Source: Lancefieldella parvula_C (GTDB lineage Bacteria; Actinomycetota; Coriobacteriia; Coriobacteriales; Atopobiaceae). Taken from it: a stretch of DNA of 64,000 nucleotides. Location of the stretch: positions 1 to 64,000 of the forward strand of contig NZ_JRND01000007.1 of assembly GCF_000758945.1 (NCBI RefSeq), read 5' to 3'. Of the stretch, positions 41,703 through 50,338 are shown one piece after another. Each line of letters begins with the position of its first letter. The stretch's first letter is position 1. Below the pieces are notes generated by a model. It saw nothing but the letters and a program-made list of their open reading frames with translations. It did no database searches and was not told the origin of the DNA. The position numbers and the translations under genes are program-made.

Positions 41703-43646
41703 TTAAATATCCAGGAAGCGGACGTCTTTTGCATGTGTTTGGATGAAGTCTTTACGCTTCTCAACCTGGTTGCCCATAAGGTCAGAGACCGCGCGATCAG
41801 CGGCAAGAGCATCATCGATGGTTACCTTAAGAAGAATGCGGTTCTTTGGCTCCATAGTGGTTGCCCAAAGCTGCTCTGGGTCCATCTCACCAAGACCCTT
41901 GTAGCGCTGAATGGTGTACTTGGTGTTGTCCTCAAACTTCTTCGTCTCAAGAGCAAGTTCTTCATCGGTATAGATGTATTTACCGTTCTTTTTACCCTTT
42001 GGCTTAATCTGATACAGAGGAGGCTGAGCAACGTAGATATAACCTGCGTCAATCATTGGCTTCATATAACGATAGAAGAAGGTAAGTAGAAGAATTCTAA
42101 TGTGAGAGCCGTCAACATCAGCATCGGTCATGATGACAATCTTGTGATAACGAGCCTTCTCAATATTAAATTCATCTCCAACACCAGTACCAATAGCGGT
42201 AATCAACGAAGTAATAGTGTCAGAAGAAAGTGCGCGGTGAGCCTGTACGCGCTCAACGTTCAAAATCTTTCCGCGAAGTGGAAGAACTGCCTGGATAGAA
42301 CGGTCACGTGCCATCTTTGCAGAACCACCTGCGGAGTCACCCTCGACAATGAAGAGCTCAGTCATCTCTGCATCGCGAACAGAGCAGTCTGCAAGCTTTC
42401 CAGGAAGAGCAGCTGACTCAAGAAGTCCCTTACGGCGTGTTGCTTCACGAGCTTTACGAGCAGCAAGACGGCCTTTTGCAGCCTGAGATGCTTTCTTGAG
42501 AATCTCTTTTGCCTGATTTGGATGCTCTTCCAGGTACTCTGAGAGGCCCTGAGTAACAATCTTGTTGGTGAGAGTTCTCATGTAAGAACTACCAAGCTTT
42601 GCCTTTGTCTGTCCTTCAAACTGAGGATCTGGCAGCTTAACTGAAATAACAGCAGTTAAACCCTCACGAATATCGCCGCCCTCAAGCTTAGGGTCTTTCT
42701 CTTTAAGAATTCCCTGCCTGGTGCCGTAATCATTTACTACTTTAGTAAGAGCAGTACGGAAGCCCTCGAGGTGCATTCCGCCTTCCTCAGTGAAAATGTC
42801 GTTTGCAAAAGAAAGAGTTCTGTCACTGAAGTCAGTATTCCACTGAATAGCAACCTCTACCTCACCCATCTGAGACATTGGAGCGTCAGGGTCTGACTTA
42901 CCTTCAATATAGATAGGGCGAGAAAGTCCTGGTAAAACGGTCTTCTCGTCATTAAGATACTTAACAAAATCGATGATGCCGCCAGCATACTGGAAATCAA
43001 CCTGACGAGGAGTGAGCTCACGCTCATCAACAAGAGTAATTTTAAGGTTCTTGTTAAGGAATGCAGTTTCCTGGAGACGATCACGAAGTGTGTCAAAGTT
43101 ATACGTAGTGGTCTCAAAGATCATGTCGTCTGGCCAGAAAGTAATGGTAGTACCGTTAGATTTTGAAGTACCAATTTCCTTCATCTTCTGAACGGTTTTG
43201 CCGCGCTCAAAAACCATCTCGTAGATTTTGCCATCACGCTTAACCTGTGCAACAAGTTTCTTTGAAAGAGCGTTTACAACAGAAACGCCAACGCCGTGAA
43301 GACCACCGGAGACTTTATAAGCGTTGTTATCAAACTTACCACCCGCGTGAAGGATAGTAAGAACAACCTCAAGAGTTGGGATCTTTTTCTGGGGATGAAG
43401 GTCTACAGGAATACCACGACCATTATCTTCAACAGAAATAGAGTTATCTGGATGAACGGTTACCTTAATTTTGGAGCAATAACCAGCCATTGCCTCATCG
43501 ACTGAGTTATCTACAATCTCCCAAACAAGGTGATGCAGACCAGAAGCTGAAGTTGTACCAATATACATACCTGGACGCTTACGAACAGCCTCAAGGCCTT
43601 CAAGGATCTTAATCTCTGTACCGTCATACTTATTTTCTTTTGCCAC
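41703..43646 (-). CDS. gyrB: DNA gyrase subunit B
   Basis: 647 residues. The GHKL ATPase domain begins LEGLEAVRKRPGMYIG with N-box EIVDNSVDEAMAG and GGLHGVGVSVVNAL. The transducer domain is followed by the Toprim metal site EGDSAGGSAKMARDRSIQ and DADVDGSHI. The C-terminus ends RDVRF-like (HAKDVRFLDI). It is a standard member in the operon order dciA, gyrB, gyrA. An upstream gap of 160 bp (43647-43806) probably holds a promoter. Confidence 0.97.
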   Translation of the reverse strand: MAKENKYDGTEIKILEGLEAVRKRPGMYIGTTSASGLHHLVWEIVDNSVDEAMAGYCSKIKVTVHPDNSISVEDNGRGIPVDLHPQKKIPTLEVVLTILHAGGKFDNNAYKVSGGLHGVGVSVVNALSKKLVAQVKRDGKIYEMVFERGKTVQKMKEIGTSKSNGTTITFWPDDMIFETTTYNFDTLRDRLQETAFLNKNLKITLVDERELTPRQVDFQYAGGIIDFVKYLNDEKTVLPGLSRPIYIEGKSDPDAPMSQMGEVEVAIQWNTDFSDRTLSFANDIFTEEGGMHLEGFRTALTKVVNDYGTRQGILKEKDPKLEGGDIREGLTAVISVKLPDPQFEGQTKAKLGSSYMRTLTNKIVTQGLSEYLEEHPNQAKEILKKASQAAKGRLAARKAREATRRKGLLESAALPGKLADCSVRDAEMTELFIVEGDSAGGSAKMARDRSIQAVLPLRGKILNVERVQAHRALSSDTITSLITAIGTGVGDEFNIEKARYHKIVIMTDADVDGSHIRILLLTFFYRYMKPMIDAGYIYVAQPPLYQIKPKGKKNGKYIYTDEELALETKKFEDNTKYTIQRYKGLGEMDPEQLWATTMEPKNRILLKVTIDDALAADRAVSDLMGNQVEKRKDFIQTHAKDVRFLDI

Positions 43647-43806
43647 GTAAGTCCTCTCTTCAATTGTGAGCGGAATGATATAGGTATTTTACTATGAAAT
43701 CGCCAAAATCAACTCGGCACAGAGAAATTTCATTGTTTAAACAGTAATATTTGGTATCTGAGAGGCTCTGTAAAGAGATTTAAGGACAGATTAGTGACAG
43801 ATTTGA

Positions 43807-44340
43807 CTAAAGACTCTTTTTTTGTCTAAAACTTGCTTCAATCGCTTTATAAGCCGTTGACTTAAGTGGCTCAGAAAGTCCAGAAACCAACTCAGAAATT
43901 TGTAATTTCTCTTCTAGTGTGAGTTCTGGAAGTTCTTTTTTCTCTTCTTTTTGGCCCTGTGCTTGATTTTCTGATGAGTCATCTTCTTTACCAGCATGTC
44001 TGTTGTATTTATCCAGCTTAAATTCAAGGTCTGAGAACTCCAGGCCTTGCTCTGAGAGCCTGGCTCTATAAATTTCTCTTTGTGCAAGAAAATCAATCAT
44101 ACACATACGATTATCTACATAGACTGTAAGTACAGGGAACTCTCTACCAGCAACTTCTCTAACAAATACGCCGGTTGTGTGTTCTACTTCTCTCTCACCG
44201 TTTGCCTCAATCCATGCTAGATAGGCGCGACGGTTTTTTGACATACTCTTAGAATCTCTGAAGGTTCCAAGCAGAGAACTCATTAAATCTTTTGCATTTT
44301 TATTGCCACCGCGCGCAGGTGTTTCTTGTTGATTATTCAT
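43807..44340 (-). CDS. DUF721/DciA-like protein
   Basis: A 177-residue protein with the DUF721 core in residues about 30-110 (KNRRAYLAWIEANGEREVEH; LTVYVDNRMCMIDFLAQREIY) and a charged Lys/Glu-rich C-terminal region. DUF721 proteins between recF and gyrB in actinobacteria resemble DciA, the ancestral loader or stimulator of the replicative helicase. The start overlaps the recF end by 8 bp. Assignment to DciA function is inferred from family and position; dnaB lies elsewhere in the same window. Confidence 0.78.
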   Translation of the reverse strand: MNNQQETPARGGNKNAKDLMSSLLGTFRDSKSMSKNRRAYLAWIEANGEREVEHTTGVFVREVAGREFPVLTVYVDNRMCMIDFLAQREIYRARLSEQGLEFSDLEFKLDKYNRHAGKEDDSSENQAQGQKEEKKELPELTLEEKLQISELVSGLSEPLKSTAYKAIEASFRQKKSL

Positions 44341-45424
44341 CGCTAAACCTAACTATCTGCGCTTTTTCTAAAACCTCTTCAGAGAAATACCCAAGGTTTG
44401 TAGTGGTAATTACCGTTTGAATGTCATGGAATGCAAATTCCATGATTGCTTTTCTGCGGTCTTCATCAAGCTCACTCATAACATCATCTAAAAGCAGCAA
44501 GGGTTTCTCGCCAAGTATTTCTTCTGAAAGGAGAACTTCTGCCATCTTAAGTGCTAAAACGACAGTTCTAATTTGACCTTGAGAACCAAAATTTCTAGCG
44601 TCTTTACCCTCAATTAAAAACTCAGCGTCATCTCGATGAGGTCCTTTTATACTTTGCTGACGACGAATATCATCCGTGCGAGATTCATGTAATACCTGCA
44701 AGAATTGATCAGTAATTTCTTCTCTAGAAGCATCAAGAGAAACCTCTCCAATTGAAGAAATATAGTTCATTTCTAGGTGTTCTCCACCAGAGAGTTCCTG
44801 GTAGATCTCACATGTCTTCTTTGCCAGGCGATCAAACAAATGAATTCGTGCATGAAGAAGCGTAGCCCCTCCTCTTGCAAGAGAAAGATCCCAAGCATCA
44901 AGCAAGTTTTCATCTGGCCAATCAGATTTAAGCAGCTTATTTCTTTGCTCAACTGTCTTGGTATACGCCGAGAAGACCTTGAAGTAGCTTTTATTTGCCT
45001 GGCGGCCAAAGTCATCAAATTCTTCTCGGCGATACGATGCGCCACCTTTAATCATTGAAAGGTCATCGGGATTAAAAAGTACCGACATCAGTGTTCCAGA
45101 AATATCTGCAGCCTGACATTTCTTGCCATTCTTTGAAAATTGACGACGGCGTTCTGTAATGGTGCAGGTATTTTCTAGCTTTCTTCCATCTCCTGTAAGA
45201 GAAATCTCTATCTTTGCCTCAGAAGTACCTGTAAGAAGGAGCTGTGATGGTGTGGGTTTTCTGAATGAATACCCAGCAGTAAGGAGTTGTAGTGCTTCAA
45301 CAGTATTTGTCTTACCTGCAGCGTTCTTTCCTACAAAAATAGTAGTTTGTGCAGATAAATCTATCTCTTTCGAAGAAAAACAACGAAAGTTATACAGCGA
45401 AACATGTTCAACTTTAAGTCCCAC
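44333..45424 (-). CDS. recF: DNA replication and repair protein RecF
   Basis: A 363-residue SMC-like ATPase that loads RecA at gaps. Walker A is FVGKNAAGKTNTVEAL. The signature region is FGSQGQIRTVVLALKMAE and Walker B is PLLLLDDVMSELD. The N-terminus VEHVSLYNFRCFSSKEIDL is typical. The start is GTG with GGGG upstream. It lies 15 bp after dnaN. Confidence 0.95.
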   Translation of the reverse strand: MGLKVEHVSLYNFRCFSSKEIDLSAQTTIFVGKNAAGKTNTVEALQLLTAGYSFRKPTPSQLLLTGTSEAKIEISLTGDGRKLENTCTITERRRQFSKNGKKCQAADISGTLMSVLFNPDDLSMIKGGASYRREEFDDFGRQANKSYFKVFSAYTKTVEQRNKLLKSDWPDENLLDAWDLSLARGGATLLHARIHLFDRLAKKTCEIYQELSGGEHLEMNYISSIGEVSLDASREEITDQFLQVLHESRTDDIRRQQSIKGPHRDDAEFLIEGKDARNFGSQGQIRTVVLALKMAEVLLSEEILGEKPLLLLDDVMSELDEDRRKAIMEFAFHDIQTVITTTNLGYFSEEVLEKAQIVRFSDE

Positions 45425-45439
45425 ACAACCCCTATCAAA

Positions 45440-46540
45440 TTAGAGGCGAACAGGCATCAGAAGATACAAGTAGTTAACCTTGCCGTTTGATTTGAAAATA
45501 GCTGGCTGAGAAGGACCTTGTAGCTCAAGGCGCAGAAGATCCTTAGAAGGAGCAGCATTTACACAATCAAAGACATAGTGATAATTCAAAGCAATTGAAA
45601 GAGAATCTCCCTCGATCTGAGCTTCAATATGCTCGGAAGACTCACCCTGATCTGGTGAGGATGCAGAGAGCTTAACTTCTTTACCATCGGCGTCAACATC
45701 AAAACGAACTGAAGGATTTGCTAGTGCAATAACAGAGACGCGCTTCAGGGCTGAAGAGAAATCTTCAACGTTGATATCAACTGACGCGGTGCAAGACGTA
45801 GGAAGCAGCTGCTTATAGTCAGGGAAATGACCTTCAATCTTACGAGAGATGTGAGTGGTGTTTCCAAACTGGAAGACTACCTGGTTATCTGTAGTACCAA
45901 TCAAAACCTTCTCAGTCATGCTACGCATGGAAAGAACGTCATGGAACACTTCACCAGAGATAATTGCAGTAAAAGACTCACCTGCTGGAGTATCTGTGTT
46001 GGAATCACAAACGGCAAGACGGAATGAGTCAGTAGCAACAAGACAAATAGTGTTGTCCTCAACAGTAAGAGAAATTCCCTGAAGAATAGGACGAGAAGCT
46101 TCCTTAGAAGTTACTCGATACACCTTATCGACCATAGTTGATAGAAGCTGGCTTGGGAGCTCACAGGTTTTCTCAAGATCAAACTCTGGGAATTGAGCCC
46201 AATCGTGAGCAGAAAGAGTATTAAGTCTAAAAGAAGAACGCTGACATGTTACAGAAAGTGTGCGCTCTCCACCTTCAAAAGTAATTGCCGCATCAGGAAG
46301 ATTTTTAACAATGTTCTGGATAACCTTTCCAGAAACAACTGTCTCTCCTTCTTCCTCTACGTTTGCTGCAATTTGATGCTTAATAGAAATAGTTAAGTCG
46401 CTGGATTGTAGCTCAAGCATGCCATTAAATGCTTTGAGGTAAATGCCAGAGAGAATAGGAAGTGTTGTATTAGAACCAATGCCTTTAGAAACAATATCAA
46501 GTGCCGTCTGGAGAGCGGATTGACTTACGGTAAATTTCAT
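45440..46540 (-). CDS. dnaN: DNA polymerase III beta subunit (sliding clamp)
   Basis: A 366-residue ring subunit. It starts MKFTVSQSALQTALDIVSKGI, has the three clamp repeats, and ends with the typical YLLMPVRL. An AAAGGG site precedes the ATG. It is downstream of dnaA after a 233-bp gap, in the conserved order dnaA-dnaN-recF. Confidence 0.97.
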   Translation of the reverse strand: MKFTVSQSALQTALDIVSKGIGSNTTLPILSGIYLKAFNGMLELQSSDLTISIKHQIAANVEEEGETVVSGKVIQNIVKNLPDAAITFEGGERTLSVTCQRSSFRLNTLSAHDWAQFPEFDLEKTCELPSQLLSTMVDKVYRVTSKEASRPILQGISLTVEDNTICLVATDSFRLAVCDSNTDTPAGESFTAIISGEVFHDVLSMRSMTEKVLIGTTDNQVVFQFGNTTHISRKIEGHFPDYKQLLPTSCTASVDINVEDFSSALKRVSVIALANPSVRFDVDADGKEVKLSASSPDQGESSEHIEAQIEGDSLSIALNYHYVFDCVNAAPSKDLLRLELQGPSQPAIFKSNGKVNYLYLLMPVRL

Positions 46541-46773
46541 GACGACCCTTTCTATTATTTCTTAGATAAGAATAAAAATATCGTAGTAATAATAAGCTAT
46601 GTTGAAAAGAAGAAAGCTTTACATTTCTAGAGGTAGAAATATGTTTCTAGAGGTCAGATTTGTTTGCTTATTTTTGACATTCATAAACAAAGTAAAACTC
46701 CCCCTCTTAAACTCTCAACAACAAATCACTACTTCTCTTCACCAATTAACATCTTACTAACAGGTTTTAAACA
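46541..46773. promoter_or_regulatory. dnaA-dnaN intergenic region with a DnaA-box-like site, AT-rich
   Basis: TGTTGAAAA at 46600-46608 is the reverse complement of the TTTTCAACA boxes found on the other side of dnaA. The stretch 46560-46700 is strongly AT-rich and contains two copies of GTTTCTAGAGGTA-like words near 46620-46650 (TTTCTAGAGGT twice). It may be part of a bipartite origin or only the dnaN promoter. Confidence 0.5.
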
Positions 46774-48303
46774 CTAACTTTGTTCAAGAATAGTCTTCTT
46801 GAGTTGAGAAATTTGATCATAGAAACTTTTGTCTTCTTTGATTCTTTCTTCTATTACCTCAATGCTGTGCAAAATAGTTGCGTGTTTTCTTCCACCAAAA
46901 TGCTTACCAATATTTACCAGCGTGTATTGGCAAAGGTCGTGAGCAAGATAAATTGCAACGTGACGAGGTTCTGCAATCTCTTTATTTCTCTTGTTGCCAA
47001 CAATATCGCGATGACTAATACCATAAATATTTTCTACGACTTCTTGGACCTTCTCGATATTTACGGTCTTTGAAACGCGACGCCAGAGCGTGTCTGCAAT
47101 CTTATCGATTTCTTCTTGTTTGATATTTGTGCCAGATTCTTTTGCTTTAATCTGACCAGTTACACAGCGATTACAGAAGCCCTCAAGCGTTCTAATACTT
47201 TGACCAGCCTTGTCAGCCATGTAACGACGGATGTCCTCTGGCAAATCGTCTGCAGTAAGAGAAGAATTTCTCTCTTTAAAAGCTCGGTCGCAGAAGACAT
47301 GAATAAGATTAAGTTTCATCTCGTAGCTTGGAGACTCAATACCAATAACAATGCCACCACTCATGCGAGAAGTAATACGATCATCAAAGCCGTCAGATCC
47401 CATACCAAGCTGAGCAGGTGTTCTATCTGCGGCAAGAATAATCTGCTTACCTCTATCAATAAGAGAGTTAAAAATATTGAAGAAGAAGTTAATAGTACCT
47501 GCTTTACCAGCAAGTTTTTGGACGTCATCGATGATAAGAACATCAATATTTTGGTAGTTATTATTAAGCTCTGTTGCGGCGTTTCCTGATGCATTTTTAC
47601 GAACTGCATTTACGTAGTCATCAACAAAAGCATCTGCATCTTTGTAAACACAAACACGTTCGATATCTTCAGAGTTGATGTAGTTTTGGACCGCACGTAG
47701 AAGATGAGTTTTTCCAAGACCACTTGCACCGTAAATAAACAGTGGGTTTGCCTTACCTTTTGCGTCGTTTGCAACATTTAATGCATGTTGATGAGCAAGC
47801 TCATTCTCGTCACCAACAACAAAGCGATCAAACGTGAGGTTTGAATTGAAAGATGTCTCTTCATAAAGAGGATTACTCTTACGGCGCTTTAGGGTCTGCT
47901 GTTTTAGTTCCTCAAGGCATTGCTCCTGGGATTCAAAATCTTGGATTTGTTCTGGAACAACTGCTTGTAGAGGAGCGGTTTTCTGCTTCCAAGCGTTGAA
48001 CTCTTGAGGAGTCATTGTGGAAGTAGTGGTAACAGGAGTAGAAGACTTTGTAAGCGTAAGACTCAAGATAATGTCTTCAAAGGCTGCTGCCGAAAGACAC
48101 CTCTCAACAATCGGTAGATTCTTAAGGATACGGTTATATGCCAAGCGCATTGATGTTTCCGCACACAGTGCGTTATCTTCAACTTTAATTGGAGTGCAGG
48201 TTCTCAACATAGCGATAAAAGCCTCTGGCTGATTCTCTTCAACCAAGAGGTCGATTGCGTCTTGCCACAGAGCTACTGCGTCTGAATCAATTGATGCATC
48301 CAT
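46774..48303 (-). CDS. dnaA: Chromosomal replication initiator DnaA
   Basis: 509 residues. Domain I is at the N-terminus, a Thr/Gln-rich linker follows, then the AAA+ domain with Walker A IYGASGLGKTHLLRA and Walker B VLIIDDVQKLAG. The C-terminal DNA-binding domain has the signature FGGRKHATILHSIEVIEE (residues about 478-495). It melts the origin and recruits the helicase. It is transcribed away from rpmH, which sits 1.3 kb to the right with a GHKL gene in between. Confidence 0.97.
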   Translation of the reverse strand: MDASIDSDAVALWQDAIDLLVEENQPEAFIAMLRTCTPIKVEDNALCAETSMRLAYNRILKNLPIVERCLSAAAFEDIILSLTLTKSSTPVTTTSTMTPQEFNAWKQKTAPLQAVVPEQIQDFESQEQCLEELKQQTLKRRKSNPLYEETSFNSNLTFDRFVVGDENELAHQHALNVANDAKGKANPLFIYGASGLGKTHLLRAVQNYINSEDIERVCVYKDADAFVDDYVNAVRKNASGNAATELNNNYQNIDVLIIDDVQKLAGKAGTINFFFNIFNSLIDRGKQIILAADRTPAQLGMGSDGFDDRITSRMSGGIVIGIESPSYEMKLNLIHVFCDRAFKERNSSLTADDLPEDIRRYMADKAGQSIRTLEGFCNRCVTGQIKAKESGTNIKQEEIDKIADTLWRRVSKTVNIEKVQEVVENIYGISHRDIVGNKRNKEIAEPRHVAIYLAHDLCQYTLVNIGKHFGGRKHATILHSIEVIEERIKEDKSFYDQISQLKKTILEQS

Positions 48304-48386
48304 ACGTGTCCAATCAAAATGTTGAAAATTAAGACACCTAGTATAAAGGAATGTTGATAACTTTCAGTGAATAATGTTGAGAAACT
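48304..48386. promoter_or_regulatory. DnaA-box-like cluster upstream of dnaA
   Basis: TGTTGAAAA (48320-48328), TGTTGATAA (48352-48360) and TGTTGAGAA (48375-48383) lie within 65 bp, between the dnaA start and the GHKL gene stop. The spacings and the shared TGTTGA core suggest DnaA binding and autoregulation. Confidence 0.6.
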
Positions 48387-49253
48387 CTATGAAAGGAGGG
48401 TTTCTCCAATAGTAGTGAGCTTATATTTTTGCCCAACTTTTCCAATTATTCCTATGTTTACCAGGGATTTTAACTCTCTTGACCAGGTTGGTGTAGAAAG
48501 TCCAAAGGTACTATTGAGCTCTGTTGCTCCAACCCATTCATGTTCAGAGAGATATTGAAGAACTTGTTTTGCTCGATATGTAAGTACCAGATTAGGAAGC
48601 TGTGCAGCTGTCTCATGAGAAACTGCTTGCGGAGCATGTGAAACTGTTTGTTGGTACTGATTTACAGGTAATTCTTCAGCTTCTTCTTGAGTTGGAAGCG
48701 TCTGAATGTGCGCATCTTTAGAGCGGCGTGTTGACAAGGTAACAATGGTTCCGCCAGAGATATTGTCTTCGAGGGTAAGACTTCCACCCTTCTCAACCAT
48801 GTATTGTTGAGCGTAAGGAAGACCAAAACCAACGCCTCTAATAAACGATTTCATCTCTTCTGTTGCAGAAGAAGTACCAAACTCAAGAGCTCGATTTTTT
48901 TCTTTAATACCAGGTCCTTGGTCTGAAAACCTAATGGTATTTCCGTTATCCATGATTGAAATTGTAGGTGCCACAAACCGAGCGTGAATGAAATTTTCCA
49001 CAATCTCACGCATAACCATAAAAGGAATTTTTCCTCCCTGCTCGTGAGCAAGCTGGTTAACGGTAGCTGCAATTTCATCAAGATAAGACCGAACATCTTT
49101 TGGTTCTACGAGAACAACACGAGGTGCTGCGGCTTTATCGTCATACACTGCAATACGTGCAGCATAACGGACGGTGAGAGAATTATCAGAACCAGCGTCT
49201 TTTTCATTCTGGTTTGTGTTTTCCTCAACAAAAGGAAAGAAATCTCTTGCCAT
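48387..49253 (-). CDS. GHKL ATPase domain fused to a C-terminal winged helix, origin-embedded
   Basis: A 288-residue soluble protein. Residues about 55-178 are a GHKL ATPase domain: N-box REIVENFIHA (82-91), G1 box DQGPGI (111-116) and G2 box GVGFGLPYAQQYM (140-152). Residues about 222-288 form a winged helix (YRAKQVLQYLSEHEWVGATE, then TWSRELKSLVNIGIIGKVG). There is no membrane segment, sensor or phospho-acceptor His domain, so it is not an ordinary histidine kinase. It is nearer to anti-sigma or DNA-binding regulators. A GGGGG site precedes the ATG. It lies within the origin between DnaA-box clusters, upstream of dnaA. A role in initiation control is inference. Confidence 0.75.
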   Translation of the reverse strand: MARDFFPFVEENTNQNEKDAGSDNSLTVRYAARIAVYDDKAAAPRVVLVEPKDVRSYLDEIAATVNQLAHEQGGKIPFMVMREIVENFIHARFVAPTISIMDNGNTIRFSDQGPGIKEKNRALEFGTSSATEEMKSFIRGVGFGLPYAQQYMVEKGGSLTLEDNISGGTIVTLSTRRSKDAHIQTLPTQEEAEELPVNQYQQTVSHAPQAVSHETAAQLPNLVLTYRAKQVLQYLSEHEWVGATELNSTFGLSTPTWSRELKSLVNIGIIGKVGQKYKLTTIGETLLS

Positions 49254-49538
49254 GACACCCCCTTTTCAACAATTGTTAAACAAATGAAGAAAACTTTTCG
49301 TTTTCTTTCACGATGAATGAAAGTTTTCAACAAGTGTTAAACATCTGTAGATAACTTTATATCTTTGTGAAAGACGTACTGAATGATAGTAGCATTTAAC
49401 GGACATATTTCAGCTTGCAGAAATATTCCTTTCAACAAATTTCTTCACTTATCTCAAGTGAAATTTTCAAAATGAAAGGTTTTCTCGCTAGGTTTTTGAA
49501 TAAAAAAGAGAAAAAGTTGAGGTATTTGCGTAGAAAAT
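49254..49538. promoter_or_regulatory. Candidate oriC segment between the GHKL gene and rpmH
   Basis: TTTTCAACA at 49263-49271 and 49325-49333 are each followed by a TGTTAAAC, giving a duplicated unit 62 bp apart. CTTTCAACA (49429-49437) and further AT-rich DNA follow. Strand direction of transcription switches here, and dnaA, dnaN, rpmH and rnpA flank it. No gene is seen. The DnaA box of this organism appears to be TTTTCAACA rather than TTATCCACA. Confidence 0.7.
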
Positions 49539-49568
49539 TTGACAGGTACCCATAAACGCGAGTACAAT
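49539..49568 (+). promoter_or_regulatory. Promoter of the rpmH operon
   Basis: TTGACA (49539-49544) and TACAAT (49563-49568) are separated by 18 bp, 48 bp before the rpmH ATG. This is a close match to the housekeeping consensus, fitting a highly expressed ribosomal protein gene. Confidence 0.85.
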
Positions 49569-49615
49569 CTGTAGGCTTTTTAATCGATACTGTACCCGTT
49601 CGGGAGGAAATAGCT

Positions 49616-49750
49616 ATGAAGCGTACCTACCAGCCAAATAAGCGCAAGCGCGCAACTACCCACGGTTTCCGTGCACGTATGGCAACTAAGAATGGTCGTG
49701 CCGTTCTCGCTCGTCGCCGCCTTAAGGGCCGTAAGCGCCTCACTGTCTAA
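49616..49750 (+). CDS. rpmH: 50S ribosomal protein L34
   Basis: 44 residues: MKRTYQPNKRKRATTHGFRA at the start, then RRRLKGRKRL near the end. A GGGAGGAAA ribosome site lies 7 bp upstream. It is the usual first gene to the right of the origin, followed by rnpA. Confidence 0.98.
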   Translation: MKRTYQPNKRKRATTHGFRARMATKNGRAVLARRRLKGRKRLTV

Positions 49751-49761
49751 GGAATGTTTCT

Positions 49762-50085
49762 GTGAAGACCATTAAATCTCGTTCAGAGTTTGAAAGGGTC
49801 TTCTCTGCGGGGAAGAGGGCTCAAAGTTCTGTTCTTCGTATACGAGTAGCACCATCCACTGAGGCACATCCTTCCGAGGTAGCCTTTGTAGCTCCAAAAA
49901 GACTAGGTAACGCCGTATTTAGAAACAGGTGTAAACGCGTTTTACGCGAAGCAGCTCGAAAGAGCGGTTTACCTGTTGAGGGATACGGCATTATTCTCTT
50001 TGCGACTAAAGATACACACAGCACTAATCCTGCTGATATAAGCGTTTCTTTGGATGCTTTGTTAAGAAAGACAGGGGTCAAATGA
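49762..50085 (+). CDS. rnpA: Ribonuclease P protein component
   Basis: A 107-residue basic protein that assists the RNase P RNA in tRNA 5-prime maturation. The N-terminus is TIKSRSEFERVFSAGKRA, and the signature is RLGNAVFRNRCKRVLREAAR (residues about 48-67). The start is GTG with AAGGAA upstream. The end overlaps yidD by 4 bp. Confidence 0.95.
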   Translation: MKTIKSRSEFERVFSAGKRAQSSVLRIRVAPSTEAHPSEVAFVAPKRLGNAVFRNRCKRVLREAARKSGLPVEGYGIILFATKDTHSTNPADISVSLDALLRKTGVK

Positions 50086-50318
50086 GCGAGAAAAGACAAG
50101 GCTCTTTTCTCGCAAACTTGTTCCTAAGTGCTATTCGTTTCTATCAAAGAAACATCTCTCCCCTTTTTAAGCCGCACTGTATTTATCGGCCCACTTGCTC
50201 CGAATATGCAGTTCAGGCCATACAAAAGTATGGTGTTAAAAAGGGAAGTTGGCTTGCTCTTAAGCGTATTGCTCGCTGTCACCCTTTTCATAAGGGAGGA
50301 TACGATCCCGTTCCGTAA
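50082..50318 (+). CDS. yidD: Membrane protein insertion efficiency factor YidD
   Basis: 78 residues. The family motifs are IRFYQRNISPLFKPHCIYRP and CSEYAVQAIQKYGVKKG, ending CHPFHKGGYDPVP, with three conserved Cys. It is an amphipathic membrane-associated helper of YidC. The start overlaps the rnpA stop (ATGA), and yidC follows after 20 bp. Confidence 0.96.
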   Translation: MSEKRQGSFLANLFLSAIRFYQRNISPLFKPHCIYRPTCSEYAVQAIQKYGVKKGSWLALKRIARCHPFHKGGYDPVP

Positions 50319-50338
50319 AGGAACGCACCGGAGGAAAT

